Of a DNA stretch of 64,000 nt, positions 9,635-18,736 are shown one piece after another. How positions within the stretch are numbered: the first letter of the stretch is position 1; every line of letters starts with the position of its first letter. This DNA comes from Sipunculus nudus (lineage: Eukaryota > Annelida > Sipuncula > Golfingiida > Sipunculidae). The translations under genes were made by a program, and so were the position numbers. Under the pieces are notes generated by a model. It ran no database searches. It was not told the origin of the DNA and saw only the letters and a list, made by a program, of their open reading frames with translations. The stretch is from positions 25,227,956 through 25,291,955 of the forward strand of contig CM049312.1 of the NCBI GenBank assembly GCA_026874595.1, given 5' to 3'.

Positions 9635-10066
9635 ATGGGTACCCGCCCGTACATGGCGTTGACCTATCTGACCGTGGTTTCTTTGATGTTGTTTGTGCTA
9701 CCCGGAGTCAAGTTAAGGGGTACGTTTCCGTTTGCCTTAGCCAAACACCTTCTCACTGACCGCCATAAAGTAGATCCCGTGCAGGATTGTAAACGTATAG
9801 GGGAAAATTGCACGGCGTCGGACATGTGCTGTGGAGCCCCTCGAGTCTTGTGCGTTTGGAAGGTCAGGGAGGTGGACCAAACACCAGTTAGAGGTTATCC
9901 TGTGTGCAAACTGTGGTATTGGGGGACAAAACCCGCTCCTGTGATGTGGGCGGAACACACCGGTACTGTTGGTGTCAACACAAACAGGAATCATGTACGA
10001 ACAAACGAGAACGACAAGACCTCCAGTAACCAAGAAGATGATGAAATTTCGGGAGATGGAGGGTAA
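9635..10066 (+). CDS. Secreted cystine-knot-like small protein
   Basis: The 143-residue protein starts at the ATG at 9635; the longer reading opens with GTG at 9431 and adds a segment with no signal-peptide logic. Residues 7-25 (MALTYLTVVSLMLFVLPGV) form a signal peptide. Six cysteines at 52, 59, 65, 66, 73 and 91 give C-x6-C-x5-CC-x6-C-x17-C, the framework of inhibitor cystine-knot peptides (knottins), which include many channel-blocking peptides and some viral conotoxin-like proteins of baculoviruses. The tail (about 100-143) is polar and Asn/Asp/Glu-rich. The target is unknown. It could also be an unrelated small disulfide-rich virokine. No TATA box is obvious between it and the preceding AATAAA. 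Confidence 0.7.
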   Translation: MGTRPYMALTYLTVVSLMLFVLPGVKLRGTFPFALAKHLLTDRHKVDPVQDCKRIGENCTASDMCCGAPRVLCVWKVREVDQTPVRGYPVCKLWYWGTKPAPVMWAEHTGTVGVNTNRNHVRTNENDKTSSNQEDDEISGDGG

Positions 10067-10184
10067 AGCTTACATGGAACTGTTGGCCGTGGCCAATACA
10101 TTTGTTTAATCAACCATTTTCCGTACATATACGCAGCGTAATATGCCATGAACCTATTTGCATATACCGAAACTGGTAATGGTG

Positions 10185-10194
10185 ATCACGTGAT
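10185..10194. promoter_or_regulatory. Palindromic E-box ATCACGTGAT
   Basis: A perfect palindrome about 20 bases upstream of a TATA element and 110 bases before the nuclease ATG at 10306. It belongs to the recurring TCACGTGA set. Confidence 0.5.
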
Positions 10195-10206
10195 AGCTAC
10201 GAGTCA

Positions 10207-10215
10207 TATATATTA
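10207..10215 (+). promoter_or_regulatory. TATA element for the nuclease gene
   Basis: TATATATTA lies about 90 bases before the ATG at 10306, just after an E-box palindrome. Confidence 0.5.
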
Positions 10216-10305
10216 CACTCGTCACACGGGGTAAACCGCGTGCGTCATTTGGTATATGCGGGGGCAGTGAACTGACAGTGATCACCGCGTGGCCTCTTTA
10301 CCGGC

Positions 10306-11709
10306 ATGGAAAAACGTGTTCACCATGAGAGGTATCGTCTCCACAAGCAAGAACTGGTGTCAGAACTCACAAAGTTGTACACAGTGCAGAGATGTCGCGA
10401 GTTTGCTGCATGGAAATCTGCAGCGGCTAAAAACCCTTTACTTCGGAGAGCAGTTTCATCCTGGACCGCACATACGGGACATGTGTCACCCAAGGTGTTC
10501 CAGACGTTCGAATCGTACAACAAGGGCGTGATAGCCCCAGTCCTGGCAAACCTCGACCGCTGCCACGCCCGTTCGACAACGGCTGGTGAACGGTTCCACA
10601 CGCGACTACAAAATCGTCTCTATAAAGTTACCAATTTGAAAGACGTGGTAGAAATCGCATTCGGAAATGCTCTATTTTGGCAAGCATCGGGTTCCGTGCA
10701 GGCCGCACACGCCGAATCAAACGCCAGGGGGTTTATACTAAGGGCGCTGACCATGTTGGAATGTTATCCGTTTAAAAAAGGCGAAGACATACCTACGCCT
10801 GTTTTATTACAATGGGCCAAAGATGTTAAAGTTACCGTTGTATGTGAAACACCCGTCGGACCGCACATCCCAATATCAAACGTCGGTACTGCCTCAACAG
10901 AAAGCAACAGACCTTTGCCGACATGCAACTCTGTGAGGTGGCCACCACGTCGGAAAGTAAAACGGATGGATGCGAAGAAGCGCCTAGAACTGAAAGGGAC
11001 GAGACGGCCGGATGTGGTACTGCTGGCCGCACACCCCAAAGGCCGTTGCGCATGGGTGTGTGTGGTCGAAGTGAAAAGTATCGGCTTCAACGCAAGTGTC
11101 CATAAACAGGATCTCATCCGCTCGCAATATCAACAAGTCGCCAGGACGTTCAAGTACTCCAGTATAGTGTCGCCTGTCTTTTCAAAAGAACGAATTACGT
11201 TCGCGTGTCAATCGGCGTTTTACCAGGTTTGCGACACTACCTGGCGCCTGCGCGAGTTCTTGCATCGATCATCCGCAGCGCACTGGAGAAAGCGTGCACA
11301 GCAACAGCACCGCATACACGCACTTCGCGTTCGATTCAGTTCATACGTGTGGGTTGGAAAGACGTGCTGTCGCGTGAGACGTTTCACTGTTAAGGAAAAA
11401 GCAGATGCAACACACGATAAAAGGGACAGCGCATCCGAGCGAACATTTCAACCTCAAACAGGCTGTGGAGACGGGGGCCAATTCTCGAACGTGGCCTTTT
11501 CAGAAATGGTGTTCTGCTCTCAAGAATGCGGATATGTTCTTCCTATTGGCGAAGGACGAAGCAACTGTGAAGGCGGCGCCCCCGCAGGGCCCATATGTAC
11601 GTTCCGCGCACCAACTGACCTGTCTGTGCTCGAACACGCCGACCGCTACACAAAAGCGATGTATGAACTGGTGACAACCGTCTGCCCGATTGAGAAGTAC
11701 ACACAGTAG
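10306..11709 (+). CDS. PD-(D/E)XK nuclease, UL24-like candidate
   Basis: The 467-residue protein starts at an ATG. The motif core lies at residues 235-257: PD (D236), a hydrophobic strand, then a strand ending E255-V-K257-S. QYQQ follows at 274-277 in a predicted helix. This is the PD-(D/E)XK layout: an acidic residue at the end of one strand, E-x-K in the next, then Gln in the helix. Herpesvirus UL24 proteins carry this fold and are conserved across Herpesviridae, so an equivalent here is plausible, but I see no sequence identity beyond the motif. The N-terminal 110 residues are basic and helical, which suits nucleic-acid binding. The C-terminal 130 residues are not recognised. Any PD-(D/E)XK exonuclease is the alternative. 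Confidence 0.7.
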   Translation: MEKRVHHERYRLHKQELVSELTKLYTVQRCREFAAWKSAAAKNPLLRRAVSSWTAHTGHVSPKVFQTFESYNKGVIAPVLANLDRCHARSTTAGERFHTRLQNRLYKVTNLKDVVEIAFGNALFWQASGSVQAAHAESNARGFILRALTMLECYPFKKGEDIPTPVLLQWAKDVKVTVVCETPVGPHIPISNVGTASTESNRPLPTCNSVRWPPRRKVKRMDAKKRLELKGTRRPDVVLLAAHPKGRCAWVCVVEVKSIGFNASVHKQDLIRSQYQQVARTFKYSSIVSPVFSKERITFACQSAFYQVCDTTWRLREFLHRSSAAHWRKRAQQQHRIHALRVRFSSYVWVGKTCCRVRRFTVKEKADATHDKRDSASERTFQPQTGCGDGGQFSNVAFSEMVFCSQECGYVLPIGEGRSNCEGGAPAGPICTFRAPTDLSVLEHADRYTKAMYELVTTVCPIEKYTQ

Positions 11710-11884
11710 CGTAGAGTGCTAATAATATTCAACTGCACGGGTACCTCAAAGATCAGGATGCATATGGGGCAGCAGGTTAGACTGATAGAGCATGTAGGCG
11801 CCCGCTTGTCTCGCATGGTCAATGGCATGCGGTGGCTTTATTGGCTTAGAGTTGGAGGTTCCTGACACACATATCACTTTATGA

Positions 11885-14503
11885 ATGTGGTCTTCTCATG
11901 CCATGGCTCAATGGCGCGGAGATCCACATGATACTACTATCGGACGAAGAAGAAGTGATCATTTGTTCGAAAATGGCACACTGGAGTCGGACAAAGAGTT
12001 CCACCGCAGGCTTGAAATACTGGACAGCGGGACGTGTTCTGGTGCTAACATTTCTGCGTGGACACCTGACAACGCCGTCATGTCACAGTCTACCGCCAAT
12101 AACCGTTTGCCTCCCTTGTACCATGTTTTACTGGTTCATTCCGCTCGTACCAGGGAGAGTCTGAGGACTGCAAGACTCAAAATGCGCACCATGAGGGACG
12201 GGTACCTACCGCTTTTACGGCTGAAAGCGAAACGGCTGCACGATGAAGCTGTGACAGACGTCCACGACCGATACCGGACAGAGTTGTTGGACCTCATACG
12301 GTTAATGGAACCGGGGACCCAGGACGCGCTGTGCATCCCCGGGGAAAGGTTTAAGGGGTTAGCCGAAGACTTTTTACGACGGACCACAGGCGACACCGCC
12401 CGTGCGGCTGAACTCACGGATGCACTCATGGGACATTTGACAACACTGAACGACGCATTCAGTCAACGGCCTCCAGAAATGGTCCATCCAGAGGAAGAGG
12501 ACCAGCTCAGGTCTCGTAGCCCATTGCGTCAACCAACATCACGACCCTGCCCTGATGAACTGATGAGTCATGGAAACAAAGCAGACGCTTCTGTTCCCCC
12601 GCTCGTGGAGCAGCTGGTACCAATGATGGTAAAAACGGTAGATGGCCAGACACGTACTAAAAGGGCTTTGCAGACAATGAACATGTCAAAACGCGCGTTG
12701 CTTACGTGCCGCCAACGTTTACCTGCATTCCAACTTCCGACCGAGCATGCGAAAAGAGTACTCGCGGCTTCCACGCAACAGTGTGATCGCCCAGCATTGC
12801 CCGTGTACGGTCCCGAGACACATTTACTTTTCCATATGATTACGTCAAAGGGGAAAAAAATAAAGGATTTCACCAGGTCACGTTTCTCCAGTTTGCAAGA
12901 TACATTGCTCCGGCATGAAATGGGACCAACCGACCCGTCCTTGGCTAACGTGAACCTGGTCCCGCCAGGCCGCCAGGGAAGCAGCGGGGCCTGGAGGGTG
13001 CCACAGGACAGTAAGGGTTCTTTCGTTACCGTCGCACCAGCATTCGTGCTCGCTGTCAACAACGCCGTGGCAGATGTCGGAACGTTGACCCACCAACTGG
13101 ACTGTGATGCGAACCGGCACTTCTCGGACCTCTACGCCGGCCTTTGGTACCTGTACGCTTGGTATGAGATATCGCAAAATAACCGTCAGATACAATATGT
13201 GATGTCCCGGAGGTGGGCGGATGTCGTGGCGAGCACGCCAGTGGCTCTCGAGTGTTACTACGACATGTTCCTGACGGGGTTCAAATGCGGAAAGAAGGAT
13301 TTAGGTTACAGACCACTGTTGCAAACTGGACTGGAATGGGAGGCCCTCCCTCCTTTAGGAGGTTTTCCAACGGCCGCTTCCGTATCGGGTTCTGTTGCTG
13401 CCACTACAGGTAACGATTCATGCTGGGAGGGCATACGAAATGACGTGTCCGAGTCCCAGAGGGAAGCAAGTGAAAGTCATATGACGCACGCGGACCCCTT
13501 GAACCAAAAGGCAGACTGGACACCTTACGTCGTGTGGCCACAGCCATCGTACGGCAGTGCGGAAAAGCTAATGACGTCCTCATGCCACACGGCAGACATG
13601 CTGTACACTATGGTCTTTGGTGCCACGCCCAGGGACGAGGAAGGGAACCCGAGCTACCGGTTAGAGGACAGGCCCATTCAGGCCGTTCTGACAGACGAGA
13701 ACGCATCAGATGACTGCAGGGGCGTCTTCTACGCGTTGTACAAGTACAGTAGCGTTCGGCGAGCAGCAGTGCTAGGGATTAACGTCACGCTGCTGCTGTA
13801 CGCTATAGGATGGCACCGGACTAAACAAACATGGGAAGCGTTTACTTCATCTATTTTGATGTATTTGAAAGGTATGGATCGCCGAGTCACCACATCAAGC
13901 GCTTTCCCCGGTTTATGGCTTTTGTGTCTGCTGAACGACAGGCAAGACCTGGCGGGTGCAGTCAAAGCGTACGAGGAAGAATGGGCCAAGCGTAGAGAAA
14001 CAGAGAGTGCTGCTGAATCACGGGACACACTATACATCCCCGGAATGGAGATGCACGAATGGATGGACAGGCAATACGACGGGGCACCTTACGCTTTGTT
14101 AGTTCTTCGCCAGCTTGTATACAACCTGACAGATATTGATAAACTCTCCGCAGATATATGTTTGGACCCTACTGCAACTCTCCGCCTTGATGGTAAAAGA
14201 CACAACAAAAAGTCACAGAAACTTGCAAAAATACGGTCCTCTGTTCTGTTACTGCGCAACATAGCATTTCAGGAGGTTGAAAAAAATATAAACGCTTTGG
14301 GAATTTGTACGGCATCAAACATACAAGAGGGCACAGCAGCACACACAAAATGGTACATACTAAAGAACGCCATATACACCACCATGTACATGTTCAAACC
14401 CTTCGCAAACAATCTGTACTCGACCCAAAAAGGTCATGATTACGTATGGCAATTCATAACACAAGGTTTCACGCATAAGGAAGAACCCAATGTTTTTATG
14501 TGA
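11885..14503 (+). CDS. Hypothetical 872-residue protein
   Basis: It opens with an ATG, although another ATG four bases upstream lies in a different frame. The protein is soluble, with no signal peptide or membrane span. The N-terminal third is Arg-rich and helical (TARLKMRTMRDGYLPLLRLKAKRL, about residues 95-120). A Ser/Arg/Pro-rich linker lies near residues 200-230. The C-terminal part is aromatic and helical, ending in KHxxKKSQK-like basic sequence and a Tyr/Phe-rich tail. I do not recognise the family. Its length and soluble character would fit a structural or assembly protein. AATAAA follows at 14646 and the next gene is convergent. Confidence 0.8.
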   Translation: MWSSHAMAQWRGDPHDTTIGRRRSDHLFENGTLESDKEFHRRLEILDSGTCSGANISAWTPDNAVMSQSTANNRLPPLYHVLLVHSARTRESLRTARLKMRTMRDGYLPLLRLKAKRLHDEAVTDVHDRYRTELLDLIRLMEPGTQDALCIPGERFKGLAEDFLRRTTGDTARAAELTDALMGHLTTLNDAFSQRPPEMVHPEEEDQLRSRSPLRQPTSRPCPDELMSHGNKADASVPPLVEQLVPMMVKTVDGQTRTKRALQTMNMSKRALLTCRQRLPAFQLPTEHAKRVLAASTQQCDRPALPVYGPETHLLFHMITSKGKKIKDFTRSRFSSLQDTLLRHEMGPTDPSLANVNLVPPGRQGSSGAWRVPQDSKGSFVTVAPAFVLAVNNAVADVGTLTHQLDCDANRHFSDLYAGLWYLYAWYEISQNNRQIQYVMSRRWADVVASTPVALECYYDMFLTGFKCGKKDLGYRPLLQTGLEWEALPPLGGFPTAASVSGSVAATTGNDSCWEGIRNDVSESQREASESHMTHADPLNQKADWTPYVVWPQPSYGSAEKLMTSSCHTADMLYTMVFGATPRDEEGNPSYRLEDRPIQAVLTDENASDDCRGVFYALYKYSSVRRAAVLGINVTLLLYAIGWHRTKQTWEAFTSSILMYLKGMDRRVTTSSAFPGLWLLCLLNDRQDLAGAVKAYEEEWAKRRETESAAESRDTLYIPGMEMHEWMDRQYDGAPYALLVLRQLVYNLTDIDKLSADICLDPTATLRLDGKRHNKKSQKLAKIRSSVLLLRNIAFQEVEKNINALGICTASNIQEGTAAHTKWYILKNAIYTTMYMFKPFANNLYSTQKGHDYVWQFITQGFTHKEEPNVFM

Positions 14504-14645
14504 ATGTCGTATTCGAGAATGGCATCCATACACACGCATACTTATACACATTTGAATAGATTCACAAGAGATATTGCATAATGCTTAAGTATAATATGTC
14601 AAACTGATATTTTGGGAACACTGTTGCTTCATATTATATATCAAC

Positions 14646-14651
14646 AATAAA
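14646..14651 (+). terminator. Poly(A) signal after the 872-residue gene
   Basis: AATAAA lies about 140 bases after the stop codon at 14503 in an AT-rich spacer before a convergent gene. Confidence 0.55.
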
Positions 14652-14734
14652 ACAGTTGTATGTCCATGATCTATTGTTTGTTATACATACATAGATATGT
14701 GTGTGTGTTGAAACATTAGTTTATATTTTGCTAT

Positions 14735-17700
14735 TTAAAGTTTGTAAGGTTCGACAGCGGGGGTGAGTCCTGATGTGGAGGTCCACGCCTGACACGTCAT
14801 TTCTAATGTGTCCCACGGCACCTGCTGCTGCTTTTCGTTCATGTCCCCGTCAACAGCCCACAAGGCGTGGCGTTTATGTTGAAGCCATGTGAAATAAGCG
14901 TAAACGCCATTTACAGGTGACAAGGACCCAACTGACGGGTCGGCTGTGCAGTCGTACAAAGCGGACACGAAATCGCCATTGCGGGACCTGTAAGCTGTGC
15001 TTTGCCCGCTGAGAACAGAATCGGTCTTCCGCCCTACCCTGCCAAAACGGTCAGTTGGTCCGTGGCGTGCTCGTTGTGCGCAAGGGTCGTAATCGGCCGA
15101 GCACAACTGCAATGGTTTACACGCTGCAGGCGAAAACCGTTTGCGGAGTGTCCGCGCCAGCTGCGGCATATGGGGCCCGCTCCCGACGGCCACTGAACCC
15201 CACGCATATACCAACGGGCAGTCTTCGGACTGATCGCAATCTCCGTCCGAAGCAGTGCTTTTTTCTGCGCCGCCCCGCGTGTCTCTTAAGTTGTAGACGC
15301 ACGAAATCAGACGTGACGCCAGAAAATTTAATGGGCACTCATTGGCGCGTTCCGTGTTTTGCATGGCCCTCTGCATTGCAACGTCGAGCTCTCCTACGCT
15401 TTCAATGACACGCCGATGGGACTCCACAAGTGCGTGCAGGGTGTGTGGGTTGCTGGCTTTCGGGTACGTGGCGGAACAGCATTTGTGAAGATTGCACGGC
15501 AAAGACGCGGTGACTGACCTGTTTTCATCAACGTCGGCGTCCTCGACCGCCACGCATTCCGGCGTCTTGCCCGTGTTGCCCCCCACAGGGGTAACGTGAA
15601 TATTTTTGATACGTAGACGTGTGGTGCACTTAATTGGGACGAGGACAGACAGTGCCACACCTGGAAACTTCCTTGCTTTCACCGCGCGTGTGTACCTGAC
15701 CATTTTCCCTGGAATGCGTGACACGTTCGTTGGTCCGTGGTGGTCCACGCAAAAATTAACATTCACGACGACAATACCGGGAACGTTCCGGGTCAAGTGG
15801 TGCTGCGCAACCGGGTCGGAAATGTGGGCACACACATGCCGTTGGAGTTCCGAGAGAAGGAGATTCTGTATACCTCCCCTGTTGTTGTTGGTCCGTTGGA
15901 TCATGAGCCCTTGACTACGTTGAGCACTTCTAGAGAATGTTGCACCGGAATGATTTTTTACGGTCCCTTCAGAACTGTACGTGGTCATCCTGGGGCCGCT
16001 GAACGTGACGTACACGCGATTCGTATCAAAAGCCGTGCCTCCCCATGCAAGGTGTACGGCACCTGCCGTATCACCGCTTCCAAGTACGGCGCCCCCTTGA
16101 CTGGAACTGCCCCAGACGGAAATATACGGAGACGCCAGGGGGATCTTCCCATAAACAGGGTGAGGCATTTTGCAGTCGTCAGAACCCGTCGTACGCCAGA
16201 CAACCTGGGTGGCATCGTCATTAAAAGACAGACACTGCAGCACGTGCACATCCAGCAAACCCGGATCGGGTCGCTGGTCTGTGTCTGGAACGCTTGACGC
16301 CTGGCGCGCCGACCGATAGACATCACTCAGTGCTTCGTCTGAATTGAAGGGAGCGGGTACAGGATGGACATTAGGGTTCCGTATAAGATCGTTCAGCGTT
16401 TCCAAAATCCCTACGAAGCGCGCAGAAGCTGCAGTGCCCTCTTGCGCGGTCTGTGGATGAGCGTTCTGCCAGTTGTTGGTTTTCCACGGCATAACGTCTC
16501 GCCATTCCCTGTGTAGAGACACGGTCGCGGGGACATAGTGAGCCTTCCACCAGGCTGTGGCCGGACACGAGACGTGACTCTCCGACACGTCTGTCGCATC
16601 TCGTGCATGGCCACACCGTCTCGGAGAAACCGCGCAACCGACTGCAAGATGTAACAGTAACCGTTTGATCTGAACAGACCTGCACCCGAATCCAAGAAGA
16701 CAACTCGTCGGGTGTCTCTGACCGCTCCCTGACCCATTGTCCAGGCCGACCTTTTCATGATCTGCCTGCCATTCCAAAATGTCCCAGCATTCAGGGCAAG
16801 GTGTTTCAGCCGGCCCCTCTGCTTCAGTCCTTTTGTGACAGAAGTGGTCCGTTTCTGGCGCACCTGACGGAAACCAAACCCAGAACATGTCGCTGTTTTT
16901 GTTCCATTTCTTTTTAGAAGGTCCAGTCTTCTCATCTTTCACACAGCTGCGCGGCGAAGTTGATTGGAAACCACCTCGGGTGAGCACGTCGGGAATTAAA
17001 CTAGACCTGTGGTGCCAAGGCACACTGAAACTGCGGGCCCGAGGATCATGGGAACTAGGCGGTTTGAAACGCAAGAGGCCCTGGGACGTACGGTATGCTT
17101 TCAGGAAGAGGTCGTGCCTGTAAGCCTTTATGCCCGGCACGCCTACGAAACCGTCCACCTCCGTGAACGGGATGCAAACCTCGTTGGCCTGTCGATTGAC
17201 TTGGCTCACGAGGTTTCTGCACGTGTTCAACAGGTGGTGCACAGCATGACATATGTTCCACACACCTTCACCACGTTTGATAAAAGTTACTCTTTCGTTT
17301 GCGGCCTGCGCCAGCGCATCTGCGATCTGTTCAGTACGCAAGATGGCATTGTACTCCCCGAACATGCCTGTGTCTACAGCGTATTGCATCCAGGCGACGT
17401 TTGCAGCCTCCCACCACCCCGCTGCTGCGGTACGGCGCAGAGTCTGAACGGGAATCGGCCGCGCCTTTTCTGCCAGGGCGTTCTGTATGAATACAGGGTA
17501 CTTATGACTGCATATACCTATGGCACGTTCAGGGGACAAAAGTCTGCACAGGAGATACAAGAGCGCTGAATCGGGCACGCGACTCAGAGACGGTAAGCAT
17601 GCTTCCATTAGCATGCGGTCGAACAACGTGTGGAAGTGTTCAGCTGGACGCGTGGACGGGTTGCTACCTGACACCGCCCATGAATCTAAATGTGGCTTAC

Positions 17701-18427
17701 AACTGACATGGCCTGAAGGCCACACGATAAAAAAACGAGACCTGACGCACGTCCGCGTTTCCAGGCACAGGCGTTTTGCTGACGGGGCCCGTCCGTCAGT
17801 ATCGTCCAGATCTGGTTGACATGTTCCCGCGTAACGGCAGAAACCGGCCGATGCTCTGTTCCATTCAGGTGCAGCGTTCCAAGCAGGGGGCTGCTTGCCA
17901 CAAAGAGCAGACAGGCCGTTCCACGTGTCCGTCACGTCGTAAGCTAGCACGTCGCGTGCCAACTCTTCTTTTGCTGAGTCCTGATATGGACATATCACCC
18001 TGACATGCACAACACCCGCCCCTTCGACCATCCGTGTCGCGGCATGTTCCAGTGCCACGATGAAACGGTGACGTAAATGTTCTGATATATCATCGGCACC
18101 CGGTGTGCAGAAACGGGCCAGCAAGACAGCCACTTTTGTCATACGGACACCATCCACATCCGGCACGGGCTGTGAAACGCACCACCGGGTCCCGCAAGCC
18201 TTTACAACGCTGTCGACCAGTTCAATTTCTCTCTTGTAGTCAGTGTGAGTGGAGGGTGGGAACGGGAAACTGCGCGCAAACAGGTGACCGAATATCTGAA
18301 GGAGACGACGGTGATCCCAACCGTCTTTTGATTGTGCATGATAATCCCTCACCTTGTGTACTGGGACCCATTCATCAAGGATGCAAGGTGTGTCGATCCT
18401 GGCAGAAACCTGGCACAGGTCCTCCAT
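14735..18427 (-). CDS. Hypothetical 1230-residue Cys/His-rich protein
   Basis: The longest reading opens with TTG near 18460; I use the first ATG near 18427, about 80 bases downstream of a TATAAAAA element, with a double E-box palindrome further upstream. The protein has many scattered Cys and His residues. One possible zinc cluster is C-H-K-R-T followed 14 residues later by CPEC. A long Gly/Asn/Ser-rich stretch lies around two thirds in, then VVVNVNFCVDHHGP and an Arg/Lys-rich segment. There is no membrane span. Size and zinc-like motifs are compatible with a replication protein (primase or single-strand DNA-binding protein), but I see no catalytic motif that decides it, so it stays unassigned. 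Confidence 0.8.
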   Translation of the reverse strand: MEDLCQVSARIDTPCILDEWVPVHKVRDYHAQSKDGWDHRRLLQIFGHLFARSFPFPPSTHTDYKREIELVDSVVKACGTRWCVSQPVPDVDGVRMTKVAVLLARFCTPGADDISEHLRHRFIVALEHAATRMVEGAGVVHVRVICPYQDSAKEELARDVLAYDVTDTWNGLSALCGKQPPAWNAAPEWNRASAGFCRYAGTCQPDLDDTDGRAPSAKRLCLETRTCVRSRFFIVWPSGHVSCKPHLDSWAVSGSNPSTRPAEHFHTLFDRMLMEACLPSLSRVPDSALLYLLCRLLSPERAIGICSHKYPVFIQNALAEKARPIPVQTLRRTAAAGWWEAANVAWMQYAVDTGMFGEYNAILRTEQIADALAQAANERVTFIKRGEGVWNICHAVHHLLNTCRNLVSQVNRQANEVCIPFTEVDGFVGVPGIKAYRHDLFLKAYRTSQGLLRFKPPSSHDPRARSFSVPWHHRSSLIPDVLTRGGFQSTSPRSCVKDEKTGPSKKKWNKNSDMFWVWFPSGAPETDHFCHKRTEAEGPAETPCPECWDILEWQADHEKVGLDNGSGSGQRHPTSCLLGFGCRSVQIKRLLLHLAVGCAVSPRRCGHARDATDVSESHVSCPATAWWKAHYVPATVSLHREWRDVMPWKTNNWQNAHPQTAQEGTAASARFVGILETLNDLIRNPNVHPVPAPFNSDEALSDVYRSARQASSVPDTDQRPDPGLLDVHVLQCLSFNDDATQVVWRTTGSDDCKMPHPVYGKIPLASPYISVWGSSSQGGAVLGSGDTAGAVHLAWGGTAFDTNRVYVTFSGPRMTTYSSEGTVKNHSGATFSRSAQRSQGLMIQRTNNNRGGIQNLLLSELQRHVCAHISDPVAQHHLTRNVPGIVVVNVNFCVDHHGPTNVSRIPGKMVRYTRAVKARKFPGVALSVLVPIKCTTRLRIKNIHVTPVGGNTGKTPECVAVEDADVDENRSVTASLPCNLHKCCSATYPKASNPHTLHALVESHRRVIESVGELDVAMQRAMQNTERANECPLNFLASRLISCVYNLRDTRGGAEKSTASDGDCDQSEDCPLVYAWGSVAVGSGPHMPQLARTLRKRFSPAACKPLQLCSADYDPCAQRARHGPTDRFGRVGRKTDSVLSGQSTAYRSRNGDFVSALYDCTADPSVGSLSPVNGVYAYFTWLQHKRHALWAVDGDMNEKQQQVPWDTLEMTCQAWTSTSGLTPAVEPYKL

Positions 18428-18503
18428 CCCGCTTCCTCTCTCCACAGCCTGTAACTGCAATTATGATATGCAACACACTGGCTAACATCGGTGCGTGTCT
18501 GTT

Positions 18504-18511
18504 TTTTTATA
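18504..18511 (-). promoter_or_regulatory. TATA box for the 1230-residue gene
   Basis: TATAAAAA on the minus strand lies about 80 bases upstream of the chosen ATG. Confidence 0.55.
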
Positions 18512-18535
18512 CATCCTAATCTGCTACTGAATCAT

Positions 18536-18555
18536 GATCACGTGATCACGTGATC
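18536..18555. promoter_or_regulatory. Double E-box palindrome (20 bp)
   Basis: GATCACGTGATCACGTGATC is a perfect 20-bp palindrome made of two overlapping TCACGTGA sites. It lies 25 bases upstream of the TATA box of the minus-strand gene starting near 18427. Confidence 0.6.
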
Positions 18556-18660
18556 TATCTGGCGTAAGAAGACTGCTATGAATGACACATCCATCACACA
18601 CAATAATGCTATACCACACACCTTTTTCGAATAAAAACAAACAACAGCGTGCCATATTTT

Positions 18661-18666
18661 TTTATT
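18661..18666 (-). terminator. Poly(A) signal for the two-span membrane protein gene
   Basis: AATAAA on the minus strand, about 70 bases after the stop at 18737. Confidence 0.6.
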
Positions 18667-18736
18667 GCATTTACAATCCACCATGTACATTGCTCATATA
18701 TATATAGAGCGAGAGAAAGATGTTTTTCATGCCTTA

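Noticed and set aside
14735..18427. Assignment as primase or single-strand DNA-binding protein
   Set aside because: Size and Cys/His content fit loosely, but no catalytic aspartate motif or family signature could be identified by eye.
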